This document shows, piece after piece, positions 20,979 to 32,282 of a stretch of 64,000 nt of DNA (its first letter is position 1; each line of letters opens with the position of its first letter). The notes beneath the pieces were generated by a model. It did not search any database and was not told the DNA's origin. It saw only the letters and a list, made by a program, of their open reading frames with translations. The stretch is from NCBI GenBank assembly GCA_947579665.1, contig CANPUZ010000046.1:558001-622000 (forward strand). Reading direction: 5' to 3'. Source of the stretch: Sympetrum striolatum (taxonomy: Eukaryota; Arthropoda; Insecta; Odonata; Libellulidae). The position numbers and the translations under genes were made by a program.

Positions 20979-21415
20979 CAGAGTCTTTACCTTGAAGACA
21001 GACAGTTGACACTTTGCATGTGTATGTATATTTATGTTATGCTAATTAAATTGTATGGATCCATACTAAATTCAATTTACTAATTAGTGTATGTGCTTGC
21101 AGTAAAGAAGCAGATCATAGGATATGTAAATGATTGTTTTTCTTGGTGATGATAAATTTATTCTTACTCAACATTCAACCATTTGCTTGCAGTATGCAAG
21201 CAACATTTTACTCATATATATATATAGATGTACTTTAGGGTTTCCTAAATCATATTTTAAGAATGCATCCCCTCTATTTTTTTTCTATTTGGCCTCATAA
21301 ACTTATATTATAAATGTTATTGCGATTGGATAATGGTAACCCGTGCCGACTTGATGCCAAACAATTTTGATAAATGAAAATTTGTACCTACAAGGAGGAC
21401 ACCAGGTTAATGGTT
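20979..21415 (+). repeat. Duplicated segment containing an isolated H1 3' terminus, copy 1
   Basis: Nearly identical to 52126-52552. It contains the H1 hairpin TTGCTTGCAGTATGCAAGCA with ACATTTTACTCA at about 21183-21211, but the sequence upstream is not H1-like. Either the 3' end of a related Helitron with a different body, or a solo terminus. Confidence 0.65.
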
Positions 21416-23085
21416 TAGTAACTAAAGGATTCTCACAAATATTTCAGGGCACATTCTTTGTTTTATAATAGTGGACACTTGTTTAGCAGCTTAACTCAAC
21501 CGGCTTTTGTTTAAAAAAAAAAATTAGCAACTGAATATCGGAGTTAGGCAACCACACCATATAACTAAATAGCTCGCAAATTAATAGGAATTTATTTTCT
21601 TACATTTCTTTCTCTGATAACCTATCTTTTTGCGATTAAATATCATCTTGATACCTTTCAAACATTCTTTAATGACTTCGTACAAAGGGCTAGAATCGAA
21701 AAAAGCTGGCCCAAATACAAAAGTGGATTTTGTTTGCGTGAACTTTGATTCTTCGCTTAGTTAATGCTGAATACATTCCATGTACTATCATTACTATTAT
21801 TATAAGTAAATTACTTTGATTCCTGCACATTCAATTTATACAGAGAGTTGAAGTCGACCTAATTTACAGAAAAATGCTGATCATAGAATGTTTGCAAAAT
21901 TTTTAGTCAAAACCGCTAGCACCACTCACGAATAGTATATTGTATTTATTTTTGTATTGGGGATAGCTATCAAATCCTAAATATTGAGCCTAAGTATCAC
22001 AGGTGCAACCTTCGCATAAGAATCTGCTCACAGATATTACCATAGCTTACTTTTAAATTATCAAGGTTCAGCTGTGTTCTTCCTTAACACGTGGTTCATT
22101 TTATGTTAAGTTAAATAATTAGATAAGGTAGTTGTTTCCGTAGTTTTCTGTTTAGATTGTAATTTTGTTAACTGACTTTCTCTTTTTTTTATTTAAGAGA
22201 AAACATCTACACTTCATTTCAGTCAGAAGCAAGTCATTATTCGATTGTCTCAAAATTGAAGGCAATTTTCTCCTCGAATGTCCTGCTATGTGATCAAATA
22301 ATGCTTCATTTAAAGAAGCCAGAAAGAAGGTTTCAACGCTGAGGACAGTGAACGATACAGTTGAAAGAGCGGTCAAGTTAATGCAAGACTTTTATGGTTT
22401 AATCACGGTTGAGGAGGAAAAAGAGCTATTTTTATTACGTTGTGTACAAGAACACTGGAAGATTTATTCTGACTGCGAACTTAAAAAAAGAAATTTGAAA
22501 GGATAATGTTTTTTACACGTTAGATAGTAAACATACACAATTTGGGAATATTGCTGTTTTATTGACAAAGTAAACAATGAATTCTGGAATCCTTCCATAA
22601 TAAATCAGTACAAATTTCAATTTCTCATCTTTGGCATCGAGTCGGCACGGGTTACCATAACTCAATCTCAATAATATTTATTATGTGAGTTATAGAGGCC
22701 AAACAGAATAAAAATAGGGTATGCCTATTCGAAGTCACAAAAATATATAAGAAAATAAATTCCCATTAATTCGAGCGCTATTTAGCAATATTAGTGTATG
22801 GCATGGTTTCCTAACTCCGATATTCAGTTGGTATTTTTCTAATAAATAAAAGCCCTCTGAGTTAAACCACAGACACACGTCCACTATTTTTAATCAAAGA
22901 ATGTGTCCTGAAAGATTTGTGAGAATCCGTTAGTTAATTACCCATTATTCTGGTGTCCCCCTTGTCGGTACAAATTTTCATTTTTCGAAATTACTTGGCA
23001 TCTAATTGACATGGGTTACCATAATCCAATCGCAATAATATTTATTGGGCAAGTTTATAATGCCAAATAGAAAGAAATTAGAGGG
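21270..23085. mobile_element. Foldback element, arms ~370 bp, with a coding remnant in the centre
   Basis: The arms at about 21270-21620 and 22640-23085 are inverted, diverged copies. Shared landmarks are GGTAACCCGTGCCGACTTGATG, read inverted on the right in two versions, plus GGATTCTCACAAAT, TCGGAGTTAGG and AATTTATTTTCTTA. The right side contains the GGCATC(G/T) to GGGTTACCATAA block twice (22633 and 22999), so it has its own duplication. The centre holds the coding fragment at 22310-22506. Superfamily unknown. Confidence 0.6.
22310..22506 (+). pseudogene. C-terminal fragment of an unrecognised transposon protein
   Basis: A plus-strand reading gives ARKKVSTLRTVNDTVERAVK, then LMQDFYGLITVEEEKELFLL and RCVQEHWKIYSDC, closing with a stop at 22506. 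The block VNDTxERxVKLxQDFxxxLTxxEExxxxLLxxVxxHxKxYxD is one I have seen at the C-terminus of repeated arthropod hypothetical proteins linked to transposable elements. I cannot name a function. Upstream codons contain a stop. Its position between inverted arms suggests it is the residual ORF of that foldback element. Confidence 0.4.
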
Positions 23086-23148
23086 TATGCATAATTTAAT
23101 TCGCAAAAAAAAAATTTTCCATTACGTCTTGGGACACCCTAATGGAAT

Positions 23149-24045
23149 TTACAAGGAATGTGATACATTGCATGTTTACATTATGTAGAATAAAATACAT
23201 AATAGTTGTTTGTGATATCATAATTACATTACATTGTAGTATACATATTAAAAAGTATAAATATAAAATAAATACAAGTCACTGATAAGGAATCTACTGA
23301 AAAATATCTTTATTACTTTTAGCTAAGTGCATCATATGGTAAATGGGATTATGAAACACAGTAAGTCATAGCATGTGGTGCATCAAAGAGTTTTGGATAA
23401 CGCTGATTGAATTATGGAAAGAAATCAAACTGATCAAGTAATCAGAGTCAATTGGGGAAATGAGGAATTTAAGGAAAATAAACTGTCTCCTTCTGTCTGA
23501 TAACTCTCTTTTGCAATTTCTCAAGCTTATTCGTGTATACCTCTTGATAAGGAAACCAGACATTTATGCAGTACTCCAATATGAAAAAAACCAAAGTTTT
23601 ATATAAGATAGCAATGATTTTTGGGTTGGTGATATCTCTAGATACTCTACTTTTATAAACAATAAGTTGGGATGCTTTATGACAAATATTGTCAACATGA
23701 ACAGAGAAGGTAAGATTAGAAGTCATAGTAATACCTAAATATTTTACTATAGGAAAGCCTTTGAAGGGGCTTGTTATTAATTTTATAAGAAAAAGAATAT
23801 TGGTTTGGCACTCTTATAATATTAACCTTTAATTGTCTCATTAACCTTACATGATAAAGTATAAGACATTGTGAAAAGATCAAAAACATAAGAATCAATC
23901 ATAAGTATTGCAATAAAGAATCATAGGAGCAATATACAAAATCAAATTACGAAATGACAATTATAAAAATCATCAAAAGTATACAAAGCATTACAAGTGA
24001 GGATATCATGCAGATCAATATACAAATTACAAGATTAAGTTACTT
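23149..24045 (-). pseudogene. Non-LTR retrotransposon 3' fragment, copy 2 (Jockey-like)
   Basis: The minus-strand frame 23726-23469 reads TSNLTFSVHVDNICHKASQL with SRVSRDITNPKIIAILYKTL and FILEYCINVWFPYQEVYTNK, then LEKLQKRVIR. This is clearly the region just after the RT palm in Jockey-like LINEs. Upstream, another frame reads SYKINNKPLQRLSYSKIFRY (expected KYLGV as KIFRY). It is a close duplicate of copy 1 at 17453-18260 but better preserved, and shares the same 3' untranslated part. Frameshifted, so inactive. Confidence 0.8.
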
Positions 24046-24088
24046 TTATCAGAGTTAAGATGCATATTGTTCACTGCATGCCATGGAA

Positions 24089-24331
24089 TTAAATTCTTAA
24101 TTCCTTGTTGGTGCTAATCACAATCTTCTTTGGCTTCGAATGCAACATAAAATTTAAGGTCACCAGCAAATAATAACTTATGTAAATATACCCAAATATA
24201 GGAAAATAAGGTATTGGCAAGTAATGATCTAATTGGTTTTTTAAATATTTTAGACCACCCGAAAATAATTCTTTTTCTTCAGGAAGACTGCTCACCAACC
24301 TAAACATCCTAGTAAATGGACTATAATACAA
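24089..24331 (-). pseudogene. Possible further part of the same LINE
   Basis: An 80-codon minus frame contains YYLLVTLNFMLHSKPKKIVI, which could correspond to the LxLNxxKTKxxxF step that precedes KYLGV in LINE RTs. It lies in the expected position and orientation upstream of the fragment at 23149-24045. The match is weak. Confidence 0.3.
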
Positions 24332-24339
24332 ATCATTTT

Positions 24340-25030
24340 ATTTATCTTATATCGGAAAATCCCTTTACAGAAATGCATGTTTATAGTACAAGGTTAAGCA
24401 TATGTTTTCATGAGTATTTAGATATAGCATCATAGCCTTATATTTATAACCAAGCTTACAAAAAGGAATTATTCTCACATTTCACCTATACTTAAAGCAA
24501 TCAGAAACTGTAATTTACTGTGTGATAAAATTGATGTACATAATATTAGTCTTGAATCATTAAAAAGAATTATGCATTTCTTATGGGTAAGATTATTCCC
24601 TTGGTGATGACGGTGAATTAAAATTTAGTTATTATTATATTTTCTTATTATAATTCCCTAAATTTTTATTCCCATTCCTTTATATGCTTATATATCTACA
24701 TTCTATAAAATAATATTGTGTGCATCATATACTTAATTGCTTTGCAACAATTTTGTATTTGTCGATAGCTTTTCACAACTAATGTTACTTTTTTATACTT
24801 TATATTGCTTTATTTTGCTTTTTGTTTTCAATGTTTACATACTTTACAATGCTTTACTCTTTATTTTGCTTTTTGTTTTCAATGTTTACATACCCATTTT
24901 ATTGGAATTTTCTTACAATTATCAATAATATCTCATCTAATTGCATATGTATATCATAAGTTGTAAAATTGTGCCGCATTTCTTGTTATTTTAATTTTTT
25001 AATTTTTATTTTTATGCCATTTTTTATGAT
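24340..25030. other. AT-rich, no gene; short tandem duplication
   Basis: No domain seen. At about 24805-24890 a segment with TTTATTTTGCTTTTTGTTTT and CAATGTTTACATAC is present twice in tandem, giving a hydrophobic low-complexity frame that is not a gene. Confidence 0.45.
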
Positions 25031-25032
25031 TC

Positions 25033-25262
25033 TTAATCTGTAAATGGGGTAGAACCCACAATAAGCATTATTCTTATTATTATTATAGGTTTTTCTGCCT
25101 CCTGGCAGGTCCACTCATTGCCGACATTCTTCATTTGTCTTTCTTGGGCCATCCTCTTCACTTCACTGTAGTTACTCCCCACCATGTCCAGCATCATATT
25201 TTTTTCTACCACATCCTCTTTTCCCATTTCCTCTAATGCAGTCTTCAGCAAACACTCTTTTG
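25033..25262 (-). pseudogene. LINE C-terminal tail with trinucleotide 3' end
   Basis: The minus-strand translation reads KTALEEMGKEDVVEKNMMLD and MVGSNYSEVKRMAQERQMKN. This resembles the very C-terminus of some LINE proteins (GRRRxxMLDxIxxxxYxxxKxxAxxRxxWR). It is followed on the minus strand by an ATA-rich tail near 25060-25085. It probably belongs with the fragment at 25978-26115, with other sequence in between. Confidence 0.45.
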
Positions 25263-25977
25263 TTAACCAATTGGGATCAGGGCCCTTGGTGACGGTACCC
25301 AGGAGAGGAGGACGCCAATGGGCGGTGGTTATTTTCTTTCCTCCTCTTCCGCAGACTTCTTTGAGAGAGCTAGAATTTTGCCTTTCTTCCCAATACAGTT
25401 TGCGCAGCTAAGGAGTGAAGCCATTTCTGTTTTTCTCACATTTTTCTTGCTTTGCGTAGTAGTTGGAAGTGCGATTTTGAACTAAAAGTGCTTTGGTATA
25501 TCTAGGACCCGTTTTCCCCAAATCCAGCTTCTGATATACTGAGCTATTCTCATAATTCGAAGTAAAATTCGAAATTTTTTCGTTTTCTGGAATACTGAAT
25601 CCAAAATCTAAAGATAACACGGTGTATTTTACAAAGGTAAGAACATTTCATGGGTATCATATCTAATTAAGATCACATTCACCCTTTTTTGAAAGAATCT
25701 TTGTAAAAATACCTAATAATATAAATGGATTCATTGTCGGTGCAGAAAATGCAGTGCAGGGTAGCCTACTTTACGCAACCTAAACTGTACTCGGGAGCGT
25801 AGGCCAATCGGCGGCCAAATTTCAAATCATTATCTAATTGCTCAAAATGTTTGTAATTTGTTTTCTTCATTGTTATACACTATAAAGTTTCAATATCTTC
25901 CAGAAAACAGGAAAATTAGATTCTGTTTTTGACTCCAATATTAAAATTGCTAGCCGATCTCAATGGGTTAAAAAATT

Positions 25978-26115
25978 CATCTTTCTCCACCTAATTTTCT
26001 CTGCCAGTTGTTTCTCGATTCTTCGTAACTTCATTCTTCACTCTATCTTTCCAACTAATTCCCTCCATTCTCCTGCACATTTCAAACGCCTCTATCCTTT
26101 TTATTTCACTTCTCC
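25978..26115 (-). pseudogene. LINE reverse transcriptase fragment
   Basis: The minus strand reads TLRRSEIKRIEAFEMCRRME followed by GISWKDRVKNE. This fits the LRKxDxxRLExFEMWxxRRMxxISWxDxVxNExVL block near the end of LINE RTs. About 45 codons remain, without stops. The next expected block is found about 700 bp downstream at 25033-25262, so the element may be interrupted. Confidence 0.5.
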
Positions 26116-26272
26116 GTAGGGTCCCTGCTCCAAAAAAGTTGTATTTCTGGATACTAGGGTTTTTTCCGGGTCCAAAACACCTTTTCATCAAAGAAATCAA
26201 CTCCAGTGTTATTTGATGAAACCTCATTTTAAACTTACAAAAGAAAAAACTCACCCAGACTTGCACGAATTA

Positions 26273-26447
26273 CACAAATTTTAATAAAGCTGTTAAAACT
26301 AGCTGTTAAAGTTAGCTGTTAAAGTTAGCTGTTAAATTTAGCTGTTAAAACTAGCTGTTAAAGTTAGCTGTTAAAACTAGCTGTTAAAGTTAGCTGTTAA
26401 AGGTAGCTGCTAAAATTAATTGTTTAACAGCTTTATTAAAATTTGTG
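26273..26447. repeat. 13-bp minisatellite enclosed by inverted repeats
   Basis: About ten tandem units of AGCTGTTAAAGTT (variants AACT, ATTT and GGT at the unit end) fill 26289-26420. The array is bounded by perfect 25-bp inverted repeats at 26273-26297 (CACAAATTTTAATAAAGC and on) and 26423-26447. The inverted arms include one repeat unit each. It looks like a MITE whose inner arm expanded into a minisatellite. Confidence 0.8.
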
Positions 26448-26449
26448 AA

Positions 26450-27700
26450 AATTGTACTAGTGTGCATGTGTTTTTTACTTTTGTAATCTTTTTATTAATT
26501 TTCATGTCTGTCTCTTTGTTACAGCATCACTCAAGAACAATCCAACCGATTTTGATGAAATTTTGGCATGATGGTCATTCGTCATCCCACTTGTGACACC
26601 TTTTATCCACCTAGCTGTCTCCAGTTTGACTCCAGACTGGGTCAAAACACTGTTTCACACCATAACTCTAAAGCCAAACATTTCCAAAATTTCAAAATTC
26701 GTACAATATTAAAAGTCTCCCCTGCGCAGATAATTGGCTAATTTTGATTAACCTAACTGTACTCGGTTAATACTGTACTGTTATTAATAAAAATGCAAAA
26801 AGAGGAATAAAAAGGGTATAATTGGAGCCTTCATAGGCTAAAATTCGTCCGTAAACAGACAGGATTATTAAATAATATAAGATTAAAAATAGTTGCGTTA
26901 CTGAGAAATCATCTGGCTTAAAAACATTGATACATACAGGAAATAAAGGAAAATACTAAAATATAGTTAAACATATGAGTCTCTTTAAGCTAATCAATAA
27001 AAAATGAAAACTCTTAATCAATTTTACCTTTCTCCGTGTGATAACATGAGGTAAACACAGAGCAATTTGTATTAGTATTCTATAATAATGAATAAATGAG
27101 AGAAAAAAACTGCGAGAGAAAAACTTAAATGAACTAAAACGGTTATCTCACAGATGTTGCACTTTGAAATGCTAACATATTTTCCGCCAACTGTTACGGG
27201 ATTATATATAAAACGGGATTATTAAATAATATAAGATTATAATAATATTATCAATATTCTTTCTCCTTGCTTTGATTTCTTTGGTACAGTACAAGTTTTC
27301 AGTTAAGATACTCCCCAAATATCTAAAGACTATAGTATACAAAGTATAAAGACATAAAGCATAATTTAGAGAAAGGAAAATGTCATATCTATAATAAAAA
27401 TATAAAAATCAAATAATATAAATCATATATGGAAGGACTAATGTAGAAAATTTCAATTTAAGAGAAAAACAAAGATAATTACAAAATTAGTAGTAACATT
27501 TCATAATAAAATCAAATAAAATTAATATTACAAAATTAGGATTGAATTTTTAAGGCTTTGGCTTGTTTAACAGAAGTGTTAAATAAAACAATAATAGACT
27601 TTTTGCAAGAACTGAGTTGGCAGAGCGTTGAAGACACAGTAATGGAGGATTAAACATGTAGTTGGTGGAGTGAAGAATCAATGGAGGAAAAGTGACCAGA
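26450..27700. other. AT-rich, no gene recognised
   Basis: No open frame above 60 codons with recognisable content. Two stretches near 26870 and 27205 share TTATTAAATAATATAAGATT. Confidence 0.4.
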
Positions 27701-27705
27701 TTTTG

Positions 27706-28668
27706 ATTAATAATAATAATAATATTCATTTATTACGGGTTAGGAGACCAAATTATAAGTATCAAAAAGAAAGTACATATTAAAACAATTGTGTTTACAA
27801 AGTAAATGGCAGTACGTAAAATCAGTAGAGAACAGTATAATGCTTTTGAATACAATATGAAATACAACAATTCAATAAGACATGTAAATAGATTCATAAA
27901 AAGTAAATCTAACAAAGGGTGGATAATTCAAGTTAAACGTTCTTATTAATAAAAGTACCTTTCTTCTTTTTGATAAGCTTACAATACCAAATTTAATGTT
28001 ACATCTTCAATGGGAATTTATTTATATTCATAACCTAATTCAATACTTAGTTATAATCTAAGAAATCTATTTTGAACCTTTTCTATCGTACAGATGTGGA
28101 TGGAATACTGAGGAGAATAACTTAAGAAGCAATATTCTAAAACAGGGTGAATAAGAACTTTAAATTTTTCGACAATAGTTTTGTAAATAGTTCTTTTAGT
28201 TTTTTTTTGAAATTTTGTCACTCCACAGAGTTGGGTTTAGAAGACGAATTGCCCGTTTTCCTTGCCATATTTTATTGGCTATGTCGTGAGTACTTTTGCC
28301 TTTTGCAGTTAAGGTAACCCCTAAGTATTTAAAGAGGTTAGTATTCTGTATTTTGTAGTCTCCAACATCCAAGTCATCCTGTTCATCATCACCCACTATA
28401 ATATATTCTGTTTTATCTTTGTTTATTGTTTGTCCCCACTTTAAATACTCTTCTTCAAATTTCCGGAACATATAACTCGCATCGTCTCTATCTACAGCCA
28501 CAATGACCTGATCATCTGCAAACAATAAGGTATATATGGTATCTTTTCCAATGGGGATACCCATATTTCCAAATTTATTTTTTCAGTTCCACTTTTTCAG
28601 TTACACTTCCTCCAAATAAATTTTAAATAATACTGGTGCTAAAGTACAGCCCTGTCTCAAGCCCTTGC
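27706..28668 (-). pseudogene. Non-LTR retrotransposon RT and C-terminus, broken
   Basis: Read from right to left on the minus strand: KGLRQGCTLAPVLFKIYLEE at 28610-28668 (RT box with RQGC). After stops follows MGIPIGKDTIYTLLFADDQV with the FADD catalytic pair. Next come INKDKTEYIIV, NLFKYLGVTLTAKGK and IRLLNPTLWSD (28564-28196). A second RT C-terminal block, FKVLIHPVLEYCFLSYSPQY and ICTIEKVQNRFLR, follows at 28080-28170. Its relation to the first is uncertain: it may be the same element or a second LINE joined here. An AAT-rich tail at about 27710-27725 is the likely 3' end. Confidence 0.8.
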
Positions 28669-28719
28669 TAAACTACAACTAAAAACTTAGTAGATTAGGA
28701 TATCAGTTAGTTTTAGGTT

Positions 28720-29262
28720 ATAAAGGTTTTATGACTTAACACTGACATAGGAATATAAAGGATAATCATATTAAATTGTTTACAGTCAATATGAAAAGCA
28801 GACTGTGGAAGCTTATTAAAGATTCTAGAACACAAATTATCGGACTGTAAAAAGGTATTACTAAGTCTATAAGGAATTGTATATCTAATTTATCACTGGA
28901 TCTTGGGTTAAAACTATGGAATACTGGAATAATAAACTTAACTATTTCTGGGTTTTATAGGTATTCATTAAAAAATCGTTTGCTTTAAACCAGGTGTTTG
29001 TTTCTGCCAGAGAGAGCCAAGTTTCTTCTAGATGAAGTGATGGCAAAATAAAACCCAACTCACTATGACTGAATGACAACCATCTTACCAAAATGATTTG
29101 TGAAACAATGTTATGTAAGGTAACGTATTAAGTTTCCAGACGTTAATACTATTTTTATTTTATTTATGAAAGTTAGCACTTGATAAGACATTGCTTTGCA
29201 CTTAACCAACCTCGTTTATGAATCATTGTATCAATTTTAGTATATCTATCACATTAACCATA
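28720..29262 (-). pseudogene. LINE C-terminal domain, frameshifted
   Basis: The minus strand reads CDRYTKIDTMIHKRGWLSAK, then in another frame MSYQVLTFINKIKIVLTSGN. Further on it reads RYTIPYRLSNTFLQSDNLCS, RIFNKLPQSAFHIDCKQFN and MIILYIPM. This is the same C-terminal domain as at 19190-19597. At least two frameshifts and stops. Confidence 0.65.
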
Positions 29263-29304
29263 TGAGCCGGCGTATAAGTCGTCCTTTGAAGCCTAAAAAC
29301 ATAC
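29262..29304. repeat. Truncated 'CGGCGTATAAGTCG' terminus
   Basis: ATGAGCCGGCGTATAAGTCG followed by TCCTTTGAAGC matches the left end of the TIR element at 16686. The rest of that element is missing because another element begins at 29305. Confidence 0.5.
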
Positions 29305-29826
29305 CGTATTTCCCGGCCTATAAGACGCCCTTTTTTTACTCCAATCTATGCTCTAAAATCAGTCTGCGTCTTATGCGCTGATGGTATGCGGGTACAACTC
29401 CGTCCTATAATAAGCAAGCCGATTCACCGGGATAAATGCATACCATTAAGTATTTTTTGCCATATTAGGCATTGAAAATAGTTCAGTTAATTACAAATTT
29501 TGATAATAACACTTTTTTGATTAAGTAGTAAGGAATACAGTTTTAATATTTCGACGACAGAACTTCCGTTAAAAGAATTCCCAGGGAAATCGGAAATGCA
29601 TACAATGTAGCACGATTAGTTTAATCTCGCAAGTGGTGCTGCTGCAAAACTGATACACATTGGGCTAACGGAGATGTCATCCCTAATACATTGTATCTCT
29701 CGTGATAAAGAGTTTACCGGCACTCAACCTTATGTAACAAAGTATGAGTTTTTTTTGTAAATTCTTGCCTGAAAAATTAAGGTGCGTCTTATGAGCCGGT
29801 GGGTCTTATAGGCCAGGAAATACGGT
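29305..29826. mobile_element. TIR element with TA duplication, 'CCGGCCTATAAGACGCC' type
   Basis: The left end TACCGTATTTCCCGGCCTAT with AAGACGCC is complementary to the right end, GTCTTATAGGCCAGGAAATACGGTA. Both are flanked by TA, as in Tc1/mariner-pogo insertions. About 520 bp, no transposase frame. Its TIR resembles that of the 16.7 and 55.8 kb family (CGTAT, CCGGC, TATAAG, CG), and it is inserted at the truncated end of such an element. Confidence 0.65.
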
Positions 29827-29829
29827 ACT

Positions 29830-31085
29830 TATTTGGAGAAGATATGGAGGACCAAGACTGCTTGGCATTTGATGAAGAGGACAGGGAATTTTTGCAGCAG
29901 ATTTTGATAATATCAAAGATGATATTACGAATAACACATCTACTAGGAAATTCAGCTAAAATTACAGTGGGAGTATAAAAGCCACAAAAAATGAGAACTT
30001 TAAAAACTACATTGTATTGGCCAAGACCAAAAAGAATCTAAAATTAAAAAAACTCATTTCTCTTTCATTGCAAGAAGATTGCATTATCCTAATACAACAG
30101 AGAATAATTATGTAATAAAATATAATAATAATTTTTCAAAATCAATGAAACATTTAGTAATTCGAATAGCAAGGTGGTAAGTTTTCAAAAATTAAATTTA
30201 TTTGGAGTTATATTATATCCCTTTTACCACACTCAGAAAAATTGAGGTATAAAGTGATGATTCAAAGAAGTGTGATGCTGTGACTTGATATGTATCCAAA
30301 TTTGATCTTTACGTTGGAAGAAAACAGTTCTTGGAGTTCAATTTCGATATTGGTTTTGACTTTGATAGAGAGTTCAGAAGTTAAGGGCTGTCATGTTAAC
30401 TCTAATAACCAAAAATTTTAATTTTAACAAAATGTAATGCTTAAATATTGTGCTGTATTGAAGGGGGTTTCCTGTGTTAAGTGGACAATCATTCAGGTAT
30501 TCCCTATCAAACTTCATTCATCCCAAAGTAACAGTAAGAGACGTTTCAGGCTCCGTTGAAAGAATATACATTCCTCCTCCGCAGATGATAAATTTATATC
30601 ATACATGTAAGAGAAGGATCAGAAAAAGTTACCTACAATTTGTTTCATTTATTAAAAACATCAGCTAACAAATTTTACTGCATATATTTTAAAACTAGCA
30701 AAGAAAGAGGGAAATGCAAGAGTCACATCCTCACACTTTAGACAAATAGTTGTGTAAAAGGGAAAATTATAGTTCACCAAAGAGTGTGGTCCTTGAAGAA
30801 GCTATTTGCATATTTATTTCGACAAAGATGCCTCATCATACAATACTATAGAAGGATAAGAAAAACAGATCTGAAATGTGAGCAAAAATCAAAGTTGATA
30901 ACTGAACAAATGATGGCTGTAATTTCTACAATGTACATTTACATTTTACCTGTCAAAGAAACTTTTATATTTTAATCTCATTCTCCAGAAAAAGTAATTT
31001 TCCATATACTTTTTAATGCATGATTTCTTTTTAAATATACCAAATAAATATTAGGTACTCATGTATTTCAGTTCATATAATACTA
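29830..31085. other. No gene recognised
   Basis: Plus-strand frames at 30474-30668 and 30784-30975 lack ATG starts or domains. No repeat shared with the rest of the window was found. Confidence 0.35.
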
Positions 31086-31087
31086 TA

Positions 31088-31735
31088 TCTATTATATATA
31101 GATGCTTCTCCGGATTCATTCATATATATACCCAGATAGGATACAAATTCACAGCCTAAACCACAAGCGTCATTGACTTGGAAATTTTACGACATATTGA
31201 CCATAACGTGTAACCTACAGAAAGATTGAAATCTTGAACCTTAATGTCATGGGTTCGATTCCAGAGTTCCCCAAAGTCCCAATTTTTTCCATTTAAATGC
31301 ATTGCTTTGATTTTCCGGAATTTTTAAAAAATACTTCCCGGATAGTTAGAGAATCTAAACTCTAGGAGCCTATATATATATAGTCATGATCTATCAAAAA
31401 CATAAATGACTTTAACGAAAAATTACCTTGATTCGATGCTAGGATGATGCAAATATCTGCCCTTTAAAATACATGGGAGTAGTTTTTCATTATTTTTTTT
31501 GATGCATTTATCGAAATGATAGGAATGTAGTGCTTGGTTAAAAGATGTATGGTAAGAATTTGATTCAGAAAAAAATTTCCATAAGACCGTAACATTCCTG
31601 GATTCGATGCCAGAGCACAGTAATTTTTCTCTAATAAGGAATATAAGGGAAAAGTAAGACGTCGTTTGAGGCAGTTAAAGCCAATATTTCTGCTTGAATT
31701 TTCACACATAGTTGGAAATGGTGATCATATATTGT
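31088..31735 (+). mobile_element. H1 element, 3'-truncated
   Basis: 5' terminus TCTATTATATATAGATGC with TTCTCCGGATTCATTC, then modules with GGGTTCGATTCCAGAG, TTGATTCGATGCTAGG and CCTGGATTCGATGCCAG. It stops inside the next module before any hairpin. Confidence 0.7.
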
Positions 31736-31739
31736 ACTT

Positions 31740-32280
31740 AACTTGTATACTGGGTTGAATATTTTTTTCGACGCTCTATTTCCAAATACTGAAGAATCTC
31801 CTTTCATCTTTTTTTACCAATTACATATAAACCAGTGGCGCAGCAAGGATTTGCCAATGGGAGAGTCCAAGGCTACCGATAAAACGAAAAAATGCATACC
31901 TTACAGGGGTAGTATATTCATGCCCGCTACTTACTACAATATGTGTCAAATCTTTCAAAAACTAAATGCTTTGAAAACTAGAGGAGTTAAACGCTTATGT
32001 GGCCAACATATTACACTACTCAAGATAATAGTGTATATAGGCGAACAATTGGAAACTTAACATGAGTGTTGTTTGGATTGCTTGTTTGTATACGTGCAAT
32101 ATCTATTAAAAACTCATTTGTTCTATGCTGAAGTTTGTTAGTGTTGAAGATCTAAACTTCTTCCAAGAGGTTGCAAAGCGTGGGAAGAAAAAAATAGTTA
32201 CGGTTATTTGGCAAGAGATGTAAAACGTAACATCCACTCATTAGATCTTCACCATCAATGTAAAAATATATATATATATA
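31740..32280. other. No gene; possible hAT-type terminus
   Basis: ACCAGTGGCGCAGCAAGGAT at about 31829 resembles the CAGTGGCGTAGC start common in hAT-like repeats, but no second end was found. A plus frame of 105 codons crosses it without recognisable content. Confidence 0.3.
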
Positions 32281-32282
32281 TA

